Shown here: positions 1 to 8,740 of the stretch, in pieces | Layout: each line of letters begins with the position of its first letter | How positions within the stretch are numbered: the stretch's first letter is position 1 | DNA from: an uncultured Pelagibacteraceae bacterium | GTDB taxonomy: Bacteria; Pseudomonadota; Alphaproteobacteria; Pelagibacterales; Pelagibacteraceae | Direction of reading: 5' to 3' | Assembly (NCBI GenBank): GCA_902543485.1 | Contig: CACBYP010000001.1 | Span: 186,001-250,000 of the forward strand | Length of the DNA: 64,000 nucleotides | Notes under the pieces: generated by a model | The model's database searches: none | What the model was told of the DNA's origin: nothing | The model's input: the letters and a program-made list of their open reading frames with translations, nothing else | Position numbers and translations under genes: made by a program

Positions 1-990
1 AATAGAACTGTTTCTGTTGCTCCAATGATGGACTGCACAGACAAACATGAAAGATTTTTCTTAAGACTAATTAGTAAAAACGTTCTTCTCTATACTGAAA
101 TGATTGTCTCAGAAGCTATTGATAGAGGAGATAAAAAGAAACTATTAGAATTTGATATGAGAGAAAAACCTGTTGCTCTGCAACTTGGTGGTTCTTCTCC
201 AAATCTATTAGGAAATGCAGCATATTTAGGTGAAGAATTTGGTTATGATGAAATAAATTTAAATTTAGGTTGTCCAAGTAAAAAAGTTCAGAAAAATAGA
301 TTTGGGGCTTGTTTAATTCAAGAACCTAATCTTGTTGCTGATTGTCTAAGTGAAATGATTTCAAAAACAATACTTCCTGTAACAGTTAAAACTAGAATTG
401 GATATGACAATGTTGATCAATACGAAGATTTATATAATTTTGTGAATATTTTAAAAGAAACAGGTGTTAAAACTTTTATAATCCATGCCAGAAAAGCAAT
501 GTTAGGAAAATTTACACCTAAACAAAATTTAAATATTCCCCCTTTGAAATATGAATATGTAAATAAATTAAAGAAAGATTTTCAAAATTTAGAAATAATA
601 ATAAATGGTGGCATAACTTCCACGGATCAAATTAAAGAACATTTAGATAATGTAGACGGTGTTATGATTGGAAGATCTATTTATCATTCCCCTTACATGT
701 TAGCAGATATTGAGAATCAAATTTTTAATAATAGTGAAGTTTTGACAAGACAAGAAGTTGTTGAGAAACTAATTGAGTATGTAAAAGAAGAAATTAAAAA
801 GGGAACAAGATTAAATCAAATCATGAGACATACTCTTGGTTTATTTCATGGACAAACCGGTTCAAGTTTTTGGAAAAGATATTTAAGTGAAAATATGTGT
901 GTAAGAGATGCCGATGTTAAGAAAATTGATCACATAATGGATAAAGTAAAATTTAATCCACAAAGTATATCGGCAGGTCAAATTGAATAA
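1..990 (+). CDS. dusA: tRNA-dihydrouridine synthase A (5' truncated by the window edge)
   Basis: Frame is open from base 1 (NRTVSVAPMMDCTDKHERFF...), matching the DusA N-terminal VAPMMDxTDRH motif upstream of the listed ATG at 25; NLGCPS and NGGI motifs present. Confidence 0.9.
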   Translation, partial: NRTVSVAPMMDCTDKHERFFLRLISKNVLLYTEMIVSEAIDRGDKKKLLEFDMREKPVALQLGGSSPNLLGNAAYLGEEFGYDEINLNLGCPSKKVQKNRFGACLIQEPNLVADCLSEMISKTILPVTVKTRIGYDNVDQYEDLYNFVNILKETGVKTFIIHARKAMLGKFTPKQNLNIPPLKYEYVNKLKKDFQNLEIIINGGITSTDQIKEHLDNVDGVMIGRSIYHSPYMLADIENQIFNNSEVLTRQEVVEKLIEYVKEEIKKGTRLNQIMRHTLGLFHGQTGSSFWKRYLSENMCVRDADVKKIDHIMDKVKFNPQSISAGQIE

Positions 991-1816
991 TACTCTTTTA
1001 GAGATTAATAATATTTATTTTATTTTTTTAATGATGGCAGCTGCTGTCCCAGTTGGTTTTTTTGCAGGATTTTTTGGAATTGGTGGAGGATTAATTTCAG
1101 TTCCATTTTTATTTTTTGTATTTGAAGCATTTAATGTAGATAAAGATTATTTAATGCATTTATCTGTAGGGACAGCTTTCTCAATAACAATTTTAACAGC
1201 AACAGCTTCAGTATTAACTCATAGAAAATATAACGCTGTTGATTTTAATATAATTAAAAATTATGGAACATTTGTAATAATTGGGGTTTTCTCCGGAACA
1301 TTAATGGCAGCATTGATGAATACTAAAACTTTATTATTCTTTTTTTCTGCAGTTGTTTTCTTTTTTGGAGCTTACTTGTTGTTACAAAGTGAAAAGAAAA
1401 AAAAAAATAAGAAAAAATTTAATATTTTTCCAAGAATAATATTTGGATTTTTGTCAGGATTAATATCTGCTCCTATGGGCATAACAGGAGCTATGATGAA
1501 TGTTCCTATATTAAGATACTTTGGTTATCCTATTAACTTAGCGATAGGAAGCTCTGCAGCTATTGGATTTATAATAGCTTTATTTGGATCAATTGGATTT
1601 TTTACATCTGGTTTGATGTTGAAAGCTGATATCCCATTAAGCATAGGATTTATTAATATACCTGCATTTATAATATTTGTTCCAATAACAACATTCATGG
1701 CAAGGATCGGAGCAAAAACAGTTCAAGATCTAGACAGAGTTAAAACACAAAGATTATTTGGTGTTTTTCTGTATGTTATTGGTACTTTATTTTTATATAG
1801 ATTTTTAGTGACCTAG
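983..1816 (+). CDS. TauE/SafE (TSUP) family sulfite/organic-anion permease
   Basis: 277 aa multi-TM protein with GFFAGFFGIGGGLISVPFL and FGFLSGLISAPMGITGAMMNVPIL repeats typical of TSUP; overlaps the dusA stop. Confidence 0.85.
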   Translation: MNNTLLEINNIYFIFLMMAAAVPVGFFAGFFGIGGGLISVPFLFFVFEAFNVDKDYLMHLSVGTAFSITILTATASVLTHRKYNAVDFNIIKNYGTFVIIGVFSGTLMAALMNTKTLLFFFSAVVFFFGAYLLLQSEKKKKNKKKFNIFPRIIFGFLSGLISAPMGITGAMMNVPILRYFGYPINLAIGSSAAIGFIIALFGSIGFFTSGLMLKADIPLSIGFINIPAFIIFVPITTFMARIGAKTVQDLDRVKTQRLFGVFLYVIGTLFLYRFLVT

Positions 1817-1851
1817 GAGACGAGGTGGTTTCAGTCTCCCTCCGCCACCTC
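1816..1851. other. GC-rich interleaved inverted repeat (candidate H-type pseudoknot or two alternative hairpins)
   Basis: GGAGAC(1816-1821) GAGGTGG(1822-1828) TTTCA GTCTCC(1834-1839) CTCCG CCACCTC(1845-1851): A-B-A'-B' order with perfect complementarity. Confidence 0.6.
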
Positions 1852-1904
1852 AACTACATATTAATCGATTCTCTAATTTTTTCTTAACTCTTTATAGTTG
1901 AATT

Positions 1905-3359
1905 TTAAATTTTTTGATCATAATCCCCAACTTTACCAGTTTGTTGAAGGAGATTATCAATAAAGTCAAAAATCTTCTTTTTTCTATCTTCGGAGGTTGG
2001 ACTTTCGGTAACTACAACTAAAGAGGGTTTATTAGAAGATGCTCTTATTAATCCCCAAGACCCATCATCAAAAGAAAATCTTACTCCATTAACAGTTAAT
2101 ATTTCTCTAATTTCTTGATCATCTACTTTAGTTTTGTTTTCTTTAATGTTTGTTATTTCTTTAATTAAATTCTTAACTACTTCATATTTTTCACTGTCTT
2201 TACAATAAGGAGCCATAGTCGGACTTTGATAAGTTGTTGGTAATTCATCAAGTATTTCACTAATTTTTTTGTTATTTTTATCGAGAAGCTTACAGACCTG
2301 TATTGCCGAATTAATTCCATCATCATAGCCATATCCCAAAGGTTTATTAAAAAAGAAATGACCACTTTTTTCAAATCCCGCTAAAGCGTTATCGGTATTT
2401 ACCTTTCTTTTGATATGGGAATGACCAGTTTTCCAATAAATTGTTTCACATTCATTCTCATTTAATATTTTGTCATTGGAATAAAGTCCTGTCGATTTTA
2501 CATCAACAATAAATTTACTTTTTTTGTAATCTTTTGAAAGATTTCTTGCAATTAATAGTCCAATTTTATCTGAAAAGATTTCATTACCATTATCATCGAT
2601 AACCCCAACTCTATCTCCATCTCCATCAAAACCAAATCCAATATCAGCATTATTTTCTTTAACAGCTTTTGAAATTGCATGTAGCATTTCCAAATCTTCA
2701 GGATTAGGATTATATTTTGGAAAAGTCCAATCTAGGTTACAATCAAGTTCAATGACTTCGCACCCAATACCTCTTAAAATTTCTGGTGCGAATATTCCAG
2801 CTGTTCCATTTCCACAAGCAACTACTGCTTTAATTTTTTTATTTAATGGATTTTTTGTTATCAAATCATTTTTATAAACATCCTGAAAATCATCAATTTT
2901 TTTTACATTGCCTTCACCATTAATAAATTTTTGATTTAGAGTAATATCTTTTAGTTCTTTCATTTCTTCAGGTGCATGAGTTAATCCTTTTTTGATGCCC
3001 ATTTTTACACCTGTCCAACCATTTTCATTATGACTAGCTGTAACCATTGCAATTGCATCTGAGTCTAAATTAAATTGTGCGAAGTAAACCATAGGAGATA
3101 AGGATAATCCTATATCTTCGATTTTGCATCCAGTTGAAACTAAACCCTCTTTTAATTTTTCTTTGATATGTTCGCTGTAAGATCTGTAATCTTGGCCAAT
3201 TATAATTCTAGGATTATTTTTTTTTGTATGATTAATTATTTGAGTACCTAGACCTTTACCGAGTTGAACGATTCCATCATCATCTATGTCTTTTTCGTAT
3301 ACCCATCGTGCGTCATATTCCCGAAAACCGTAGGGATCAATTTTTCCCGAATTATTCAT
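1905..3359 (-). CDS. Phosphomannomutase/phosphoglucomutase (alpha-D-phosphohexomutase family)
   Basis: TASHNENGWTGVKMG phosphoserine loop and GFGFDGDGDRVG metal-binding motif. Confidence 0.9.
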   Translation of the reverse strand: MNNSGKIDPYGFREYDARWVYEKDIDDDGIVQLGKGLGTQIINHTKKNNPRIIIGQDYRSYSEHIKEKLKEGLVSTGCKIEDIGLSLSPMVYFAQFNLDSDAIAMVTASHNENGWTGVKMGIKKGLTHAPEEMKELKDITLNQKFINGEGNVKKIDDFQDVYKNDLITKNPLNKKIKAVVACGNGTAGIFAPEILRGIGCEVIELDCNLDWTFPKYNPNPEDLEMLHAISKAVKENNADIGFGFDGDGDRVGVIDDNGNEIFSDKIGLLIARNLSKDYKKSKFIVDVKSTGLYSNDKILNENECETIYWKTGHSHIKRKVNTDNALAGFEKSGHFFFNKPLGYGYDDGINSAIQVCKLLDKNNKKISEILDELPTTYQSPTMAPYCKDSEKYEVVKNLIKEITNIKENKTKVDDQEIREILTVNGVRFSFDDGSWGLIRASSNKPSLVVVTESPTSEDRKKKIFDFIDNLLQQTGKVGDYDQKI

Positions 3360-3464
3360 GTGGATATATGTACATTTTTTTAAAATTTTTATTGATAAAT
3401 ATTTAATAAGTTCTATAAATGTTCTATTGATTTACAATTTATATAGTATATCAGGTAAATCTAC

Positions 3465-3480
3465 ACACTATATCTAGTAA
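3465..3480. promoter_or_regulatory. NrdR-box-like site upstream of nrdA
   Basis: ACACTATATCTAGTAA resembles the NrdR consensus (aCaCwATATcTwGtgt); a degenerate copy ATAGTATATCAGGTAA lies at 3443-3458 (12/16 identical). Confidence 0.55.
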
Positions 3481-3490
3481 TTTACTAGAT
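3472..3490. repeat. Perfect 9-bp inverted repeat overlapping the NrdR-like box and followed by a T-run
   Basis: ATCTAGTAA-T-TTACTAGAT followed by TTTTT. Confidence 0.7.
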
Positions 3491-3520
3491 TTTTTAGTAT
3501 AAAGATAAAAAGGGAGTTTA

Positions 3521-5458
3521 ATGAACAAAATATTGTCTCAGGCGATCAGGAAAGCTGTCTCTGATTATAAACCAGCGGAAAAAATCAGCAATAATGACAA
3601 AAGACCAGACTTATTTTCACTAAATAACAACACAGAGTTGTTTCAAAATTCTAAAGGGATAACTATTAAAATAGATAGATCTAGAGACAATAATTTAACA
3701 GATTTTGGAAGAGCAACACTAAGTGATAGATACCTTGGAGAAAACGAGTCTTTCCAAGATTTATTTGCAAGAGTTGCGAGTCATTATGCAGATGACAACT
3801 TACACGCGCAAAGACTTTACAACTACATAAGTAACTTATGGTTTATGCCAGCAACACCAGTTTTATCAAATGGTGGGACAAAAAGAGGTTTACCAATTTC
3901 TTGTTTCTTAAATGAAGCAGGGGATAGCTTAACAGGAATATTAGATCTATGGAGTGAAAATGTTTGGTTAGCTGCTAAAGGTGGAGGTATTGGAAGTTAC
4001 TGGGGTAACTTAAGATCTATCGGAGAAAAAATTGGAAGAGTTGGAAAAACTTCAGGAATAATTCCTTTTATAAAAGTTATGGACTCTTTGACAATGGCGA
4101 TCAGTCAAGGCTCTTTAAGAAGAGGATCTGCAGCTTGTTATCTTCCAATTGATCATCCAGAGATAGAAGAATTTATTGAAATGAGAAGACCAACAGGTGG
4201 TGATCCAAATAGAAGATCATTAAATTTACACCACGGTGTTTTAGTTTCAGATGCATTTATGAGAGCTGTTGAGTTAGATGAACAATGGGCACTAAAAAGT
4301 CCAAAAGATCAATCAGTACAAGCAACTGTTTCTGCAAGAAATTTATGGATCAGATTATTAACTGCAAGAATTGAAACTGGAGAACCTTATATTATTTTCA
4401 TTGATACAGTTAATAGAATGATACCTCAACATCATAAGCTTGCTGGTTTAACTGTTAAGACATCTAACTTATGTAGCGAAATAACTTTACCAACAGGAAT
4501 TGATAAAGAGGGTAGAGATAGAACGGCGGTGTGTTGTTTATCATCTTTAAATTTAGAAACTTACGATGAATGGAAAGACGATGAAAACTTCGTTCCAGAC
4601 GTAATGAGATTTTTAGATAATGTATTAACGGACTTTACTGAAAAAGCACCCGAGTCATTTAGTGATGCAGTTTATTCAGCATTAAAAGAAAGAAGTGTTG
4701 GTCTAGGTGTTATGGGACTTCATTCATTCTTCCAACAAAAAATGATTCCTTTCGAGTCTGTGATGAGTAAAGTTTGGAATAAAAAAATATTTGAAAGCAT
4801 CCAAAAACAAGTTGATCAAGCTTCAAAAGATTTGGCCGATGAAAGAGGTGCATGTCCAGATGCTGCTGATTATGGTATTAATGAAAGATTTTCAAATAAA
4901 ACTGCAATAGCTCCTACTGCTTCGATTTCAATTATTTGTGGAGGAACATCTCCAGGTGTAGAACCAATTGCTGCAAATAGTTATACACATAAAACTTTGT
5001 CTGGATCATTTAATGTTAGAAATAAATATCTAAGTAAATTATTAGAGAAACACGGTAAAAATGATGATGAAACATGGTCAAGTATCACGACCAATCAAGG
5101 ATCAGTTTCTCATCTAGATTTTTTAACACAACAAGAAAGGGACGTGTTTAAAACTGCTTTTGAGTTAGACCAGAAATGGATTGTGGAATTAGGTGCGGAT
5201 AGAACTCCTCATATTTCACAAGCACAATCAATAAACATATTTATACCTGCAGATATTCATAAAAGGGACTTACACCAAATCCATTTCCAAGCTTGGAAAA
5301 AAGGATTGAAGAGCCTTTATTACTGCAGATCTAAATCAATACAAAGAGCGGAAAACGTAAACGATGCAAATTCTACAGATGTAACTGCAAATGTTTACAA
5401 ATCTAAGAAACAAGAAAATCAACAACCAGAATATGAGGAGTGTTTATCATGTCAGTAG
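3521..5458 (+). CDS. nrdA: Class I ribonucleoside-diphosphate reductase, alpha subunit
   Basis: SNLCSEI catalytic loop, LYYCRSKS tyrosine pair, C-terminal CLSC; followed by nrdB. Confidence 0.95.
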   Translation: MNKILSQAIRKAVSDYKPAEKISNNDKRPDLFSLNNNTELFQNSKGITIKIDRSRDNNLTDFGRATLSDRYLGENESFQDLFARVASHYADDNLHAQRLYNYISNLWFMPATPVLSNGGTKRGLPISCFLNEAGDSLTGILDLWSENVWLAAKGGGIGSYWGNLRSIGEKIGRVGKTSGIIPFIKVMDSLTMAISQGSLRRGSAACYLPIDHPEIEEFIEMRRPTGGDPNRRSLNLHHGVLVSDAFMRAVELDEQWALKSPKDQSVQATVSARNLWIRLLTARIETGEPYIIFIDTVNRMIPQHHKLAGLTVKTSNLCSEITLPTGIDKEGRDRTAVCCLSSLNLETYDEWKDDENFVPDVMRFLDNVLTDFTEKAPESFSDAVYSALKERSVGLGVMGLHSFFQQKMIPFESVMSKVWNKKIFESIQKQVDQASKDLADERGACPDAADYGINERFSNKTAIAPTASISIICGGTSPGVEPIAANSYTHKTLSGSFNVRNKYLSKLLEKHGKNDDETWSSITTNQGSVSHLDFLTQQERDVFKTAFELDQKWIVELGADRTPHISQAQSINIFIPADIHKRDLHQIHFQAWKKGLKSLYYCRSKSIQRAENVNDANSTDVTANVYKSKKQENQQPEYEECLSCQ

Positions 5459-6462
5459 AAAATCTAAAAGATACAAAACAAAAAATTATAGAGCCAAAAA
5501 AAATGGGTCTGTTAGTTGAGAACCCAGTTTATAAACCATTCAGATATCCATGGTGTTATGATGCTTGGTTAACTCAACAAAGAATCCATTGGTTACCAGA
5601 GGAAGTACCACTTGGTGATGATGTTAGAGATTGGCAAAAAAATCTTTCTGAGTCAGAAAAAAATTTATTAACTCAAATTTTTAGATTTTTTACTCAAGCA
5701 GATGTTGAAGTTAACAACTGCTACCTAAGACACTATACAACCGTATTTAAACCAACAGAAGTTTTAATGATGATGACAGCTTTTGCTTCTATGGAGACAG
5801 TCCATGTAGCAGCTTATTCACATCTATTAGATACTATTGGAATGCCAGAATCTGAATACTCTGCTTTTATGAAATACAAAGAGATGAAAGATAAGTATGA
5901 TTACATGCAAAATTTTAATGTAAACTCAAAAGAAGATATCGCAAAAACTGTTGCAGTATTTAGTGCCTTTACAGAAGGACTTCAGTTATTTGCAAGTTTT
6001 GCAATTTTGTTAAACTTCCCAAGACACAACAAGCTCAAAGGAATGGGTCAGATAGTTACTTGGTCAGTAAGAGATGAAACTCTTCATTGTAATTCTATGA
6101 TTAGAATCTTTAAAGAGTTCATTAAAGAAAATCCTGAGATTTGGACACCAAAACTTAAAAAAGAACTTTATGAAGCTTGCAGAACTATAATTGAACATGA
6201 AGATGCATTTATTGATCTAGCTTTTGAAATGGGTCCAATGCAAGGTTTAACTGCTCAAGAAGTTAAAGATTACATTAGGTTCATTGGTAATAGAAGATTA
6301 ACTCAGTTAGGTCTTGAGCCGATATATGATGTTCAAAAAAATCCATTAACATGGTTAGACACTATGTTAAATGCGGTAGAGCATATGAACTTCTTTGAAG
6401 GCAGAGCCACTGAATATTCAAAAGCATCTACACAAGGTAACTGGATAGACGCTTTCTCCTAG
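5449..6462 (+). CDS. nrdB: Class I ribonucleoside-diphosphate reductase, beta subunit
   Basis: Diiron ligand and radical motifs METVHVAAY, FTEGLQLF, VRDETLHC; likely start at 5449 (MSVENLKD) overlapping nrdA by 10 nt. Confidence 0.95.
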   Translation: MSVENLKDTKQKIIEPKKMGLLVENPVYKPFRYPWCYDAWLTQQRIHWLPEEVPLGDDVRDWQKNLSESEKNLLTQIFRFFTQADVEVNNCYLRHYTTVFKPTEVLMMMTAFASMETVHVAAYSHLLDTIGMPESEYSAFMKYKEMKDKYDYMQNFNVNSKEDIAKTVAVFSAFTEGLQLFASFAILLNFPRHNKLKGMGQIVTWSVRDETLHCNSMIRIFKEFIKENPEIWTPKLKKELYEACRTIIEHEDAFIDLAFEMGPMQGLTAQEVKDYIRFIGNRRLTQLGLEPIYDVQKNPLTWLDTMLNAVEHMNFFEGRATEYSKASTQGNWIDAFS

Positions 6463-6468
6463 GATTAA

Positions 6469-6717
6469 GTGATAGTAAGTCCCTGTATAAGTATTTGTAA
6501 GACCGATCCAGTATCAGGTCTATGCTATGGATGTGGAAGATCTGATGAAGAAAAAAAAATCTGGAAAGATCCTAAAACAACTGATGATTGGAAAAACAAC
6601 AATCTAAAAGAAATTGAAAACAGACTTTCAGGTTGGCAGTTAGAGAGCTTTAAAATGTCTTACAAAAACAAAATTGAAAAAGGTGTCTCTTTGTATAAAG
6701 AAAAGCAAATTAAATAA
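6469..6717 (+). CDS. DUF1289-family small Cys-motif protein
   Basis: SPCISICKTDPVSGLCYGCGRSDEE pattern; GTG start. Confidence 0.8.
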   Translation: MIVSPCISICKTDPVSGLCYGCGRSDEEKKIWKDPKTTDDWKNNNLKEIENRLSGWQLESFKMSYKNKIEKGVSLYKEKQIK

Positions 6718-6719
6718 TA

Positions 6720-7844
6720 TTACCTTTGATTTAGAAGCATTACTTTTCTGTATTTACTACCTTTGTATTTAGCCAATGGTCTTATTAATTTATTAGATGA
6801 ATGTTGTTCCATTATGTGAGCCGACCAACCAGTAATCCTTGAAATTACAAATATTGGTGTAAAGAAATCTGTATCAAAACCCATTAGATGATAGGTTGGT
6901 CCTGTTGGATAATCTACGTTGGGATGAATATTCTTTTTACTGATCATTACTTTTTCAACGATGTCATAAATCTTTAAAAACTTTTTATCTTTTTTAATCT
7001 TAGCAACTTTTTTAAAATACTCTTTCATGGTTGGAACTCTAGAGTCTCCACTTTTATAAACTCTGTGCCCAAACCCCATCACAACCTCTTTTTTCTTTAA
7101 TGCATTATTTATCCATTTTAAGGCATTCTCAGGTTTTTTGATTTTATTCATCATATGCATAACTTCCTCATTGGCTCCACCATGTAATGGTCCTTTTAAG
7201 CTAGCTATAGCACCTGTTATTGCTCCATGAATATCAGATAAACTACTTGTTATTGTTCTAGCAGTAAAAGTTGATACGTTAAAACTGTGTTCTGCGTATA
7301 AAATTAAAGATACATCAAACGCTTTTACAATTTCCTTTTGAGGTACTTTTCCAAAACACATATAGAAAAAGTTTTCTGCGAAAGTTAATTCTTTTTTTGG
7401 TTTAATAATCTTTTTACCTTTTCTAATTCTATAAAACGCTGCTAAAGCGGTTGGAGTTTTAGCTAAAATTCTTAACGCTTTTCTCGTATTTGCTTCCTGA
7501 GAATTGTCTGTAGTTTCTTTATCTTCTAATCCCATTACACTAACTGCTGTTCGAGCAACATCCATAGGATGAGATTTTTTTGGCATGTGTTTAATTATTT
7601 CGTAAAGATTTTTCGACAAATCTCTGTGTCCTCTTTCAATTTTTTCAAATTGTCTTAGTTCAATACTATTTGGCAAATCACCTTTTAAAATAAGATATGC
7701 AGCTTCTTCAAATCTACAAAATTCACACAGATCTTGAACAGCATAACCCCTATAGGTTAATGAGTTAATCTCAGGCATAACTTTAGAAACTTCTGTTTCA
7801 TCAACAACAATTCCTAATAAACCTTTTTTTACTTCTTCACTCAT
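6720..7844 (-). CDS. prpC: 2-methylcitrate synthase / citrate synthase family
   Basis: LHGGANE and MGFGHRVYK citrate synthase motifs; adjacent to prpB and prpD. Confidence 0.88.
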   Translation of the reverse strand: MSEEVKKGLLGIVVDETEVSKVMPEINSLTYRGYAVQDLCEFCRFEEAAYLILKGDLPNSIELRQFEKIERGHRDLSKNLYEIIKHMPKKSHPMDVARTAVSVMGLEDKETTDNSQEANTRKALRILAKTPTALAAFYRIRKGKKIIKPKKELTFAENFFYMCFGKVPQKEIVKAFDVSLILYAEHSFNVSTFTARTITSSLSDIHGAITGAIASLKGPLHGGANEEVMHMMNKIKKPENALKWINNALKKKEVVMGFGHRVYKSGDSRVPTMKEYFKKVAKIKKDKKFLKIYDIVEKVMISKKNIHPNVDYPTGPTYHLMGFDTDFFTPIFVISRITGWSAHIMEQHSSNKLIRPLAKYKGSKYRKVMLLNQR

Positions 7845-8740
7845 TATTCATGTCCTTCTGTACTAAAATTATATATCTTTTCGTCTAAAGAGTTGTATTT
7901 TTCATACTCAACTAGATCATATAATCTTTTTCTAGTTTGCATCTTATCTATAATATTATTTTGATGTCCATCCGCAAAAATGGCACGTAGACCATCCTCA
8001 ACACTTTTCATCGCTAGTCTTTGAGTAGTAACTGGATAAATTACAATATTGTAACCAAGCTCTTCTAATTGTTTAAAATCTAGCAGCTTCGATTTACCAA
8101 ACTCGGTCATATTAGCTAAAAGATAACAATCTAGTGATTTTCTAACCTTTTCAAATTCAGTTTCATCTTTTAATGCTTCAGGAAATACAATTTCTGCTCC
8201 AGCATCAATATAAGATTTGCAACGATCAATCATTTTATCAATACCTTCTACACTTTTAGCGTCAGAACGTGCAATGATTTTAAAATTTTTATCTGATCTT
8301 GCTTCTACACATTCTTTGATTTTTTTTGTCATATCCTCTTTTGATATCAATTCTTTATTATCTAGATGTCCACATCTTTTCTGTTCAATTTGATCTTCTA
8401 AATGAATTCCTGAAATACCAAAATTTTCAAATGTTCGAACAGTTTCTTTACAAGATTTAAAACCTGTATCGACATCAACAATTGTTGGAAGATTTGTAAC
8501 ACGTGCAATTTGCTTTGATCTGTTACTGACATCATTAAGAGTTGTTAATCCTATATCAGGATATCCCAAATCATTAGACATAACACCTCCTGATACATAA
8601 ACACCGTCGTATCCAATTTCTTCAATAATTTTTGCAGTTAATGGATTATATGCACCTGGTATTCTTAAAATTTTATTTGATTTTAATTTATTATCTAAAT
8701 CAATTCTTTTCTCTTTAGGTTTTTTTTCAACAAAGTGCAC
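7844..8740 (-). CDS. prpB: Methylisocitrate lyase (ICL/PEP mutase superfamily)
   Basis: EDQIEQKRCGH active-site motif, YVSGG, DVDTGF; in a prp cluster. Confidence 0.88.
   Translation of the reverse strand: MHFVEKKPKEKRIDLDNKLKSNKILRIPGAYNPLTAKIIEEIGYDGVYVSGGVMSNDLGYPDIGLTTLNDVSNRSKQIARVTNLPTIVDVDTGFKSCKETVRTFENFGISGIHLEDQIEQKRCGHLDNKELISKEDMTKKIKECVEARSDKNFKIIARSDAKSVEGIDKMIDRCKSYIDAGAEIVFPEALKDETEFEKVRKSLDCYLLANMTEFGKSKLLDFKQLEELGYNIVIYPVTTQRLAMKSVEDGLRAIFADGHQNNIIDKMQTRKRLYDLVEYEKYNSLDEKIYNFSTEGHE

Noticed and set aside
1814-1863. Stop-codon readthrough of tauE promoted by the adjacent pseudoknot-like repeat
   Set aside because: Extension would be only about 15 codons and the structure starts at the stop codon itself, lacking the usual spacer
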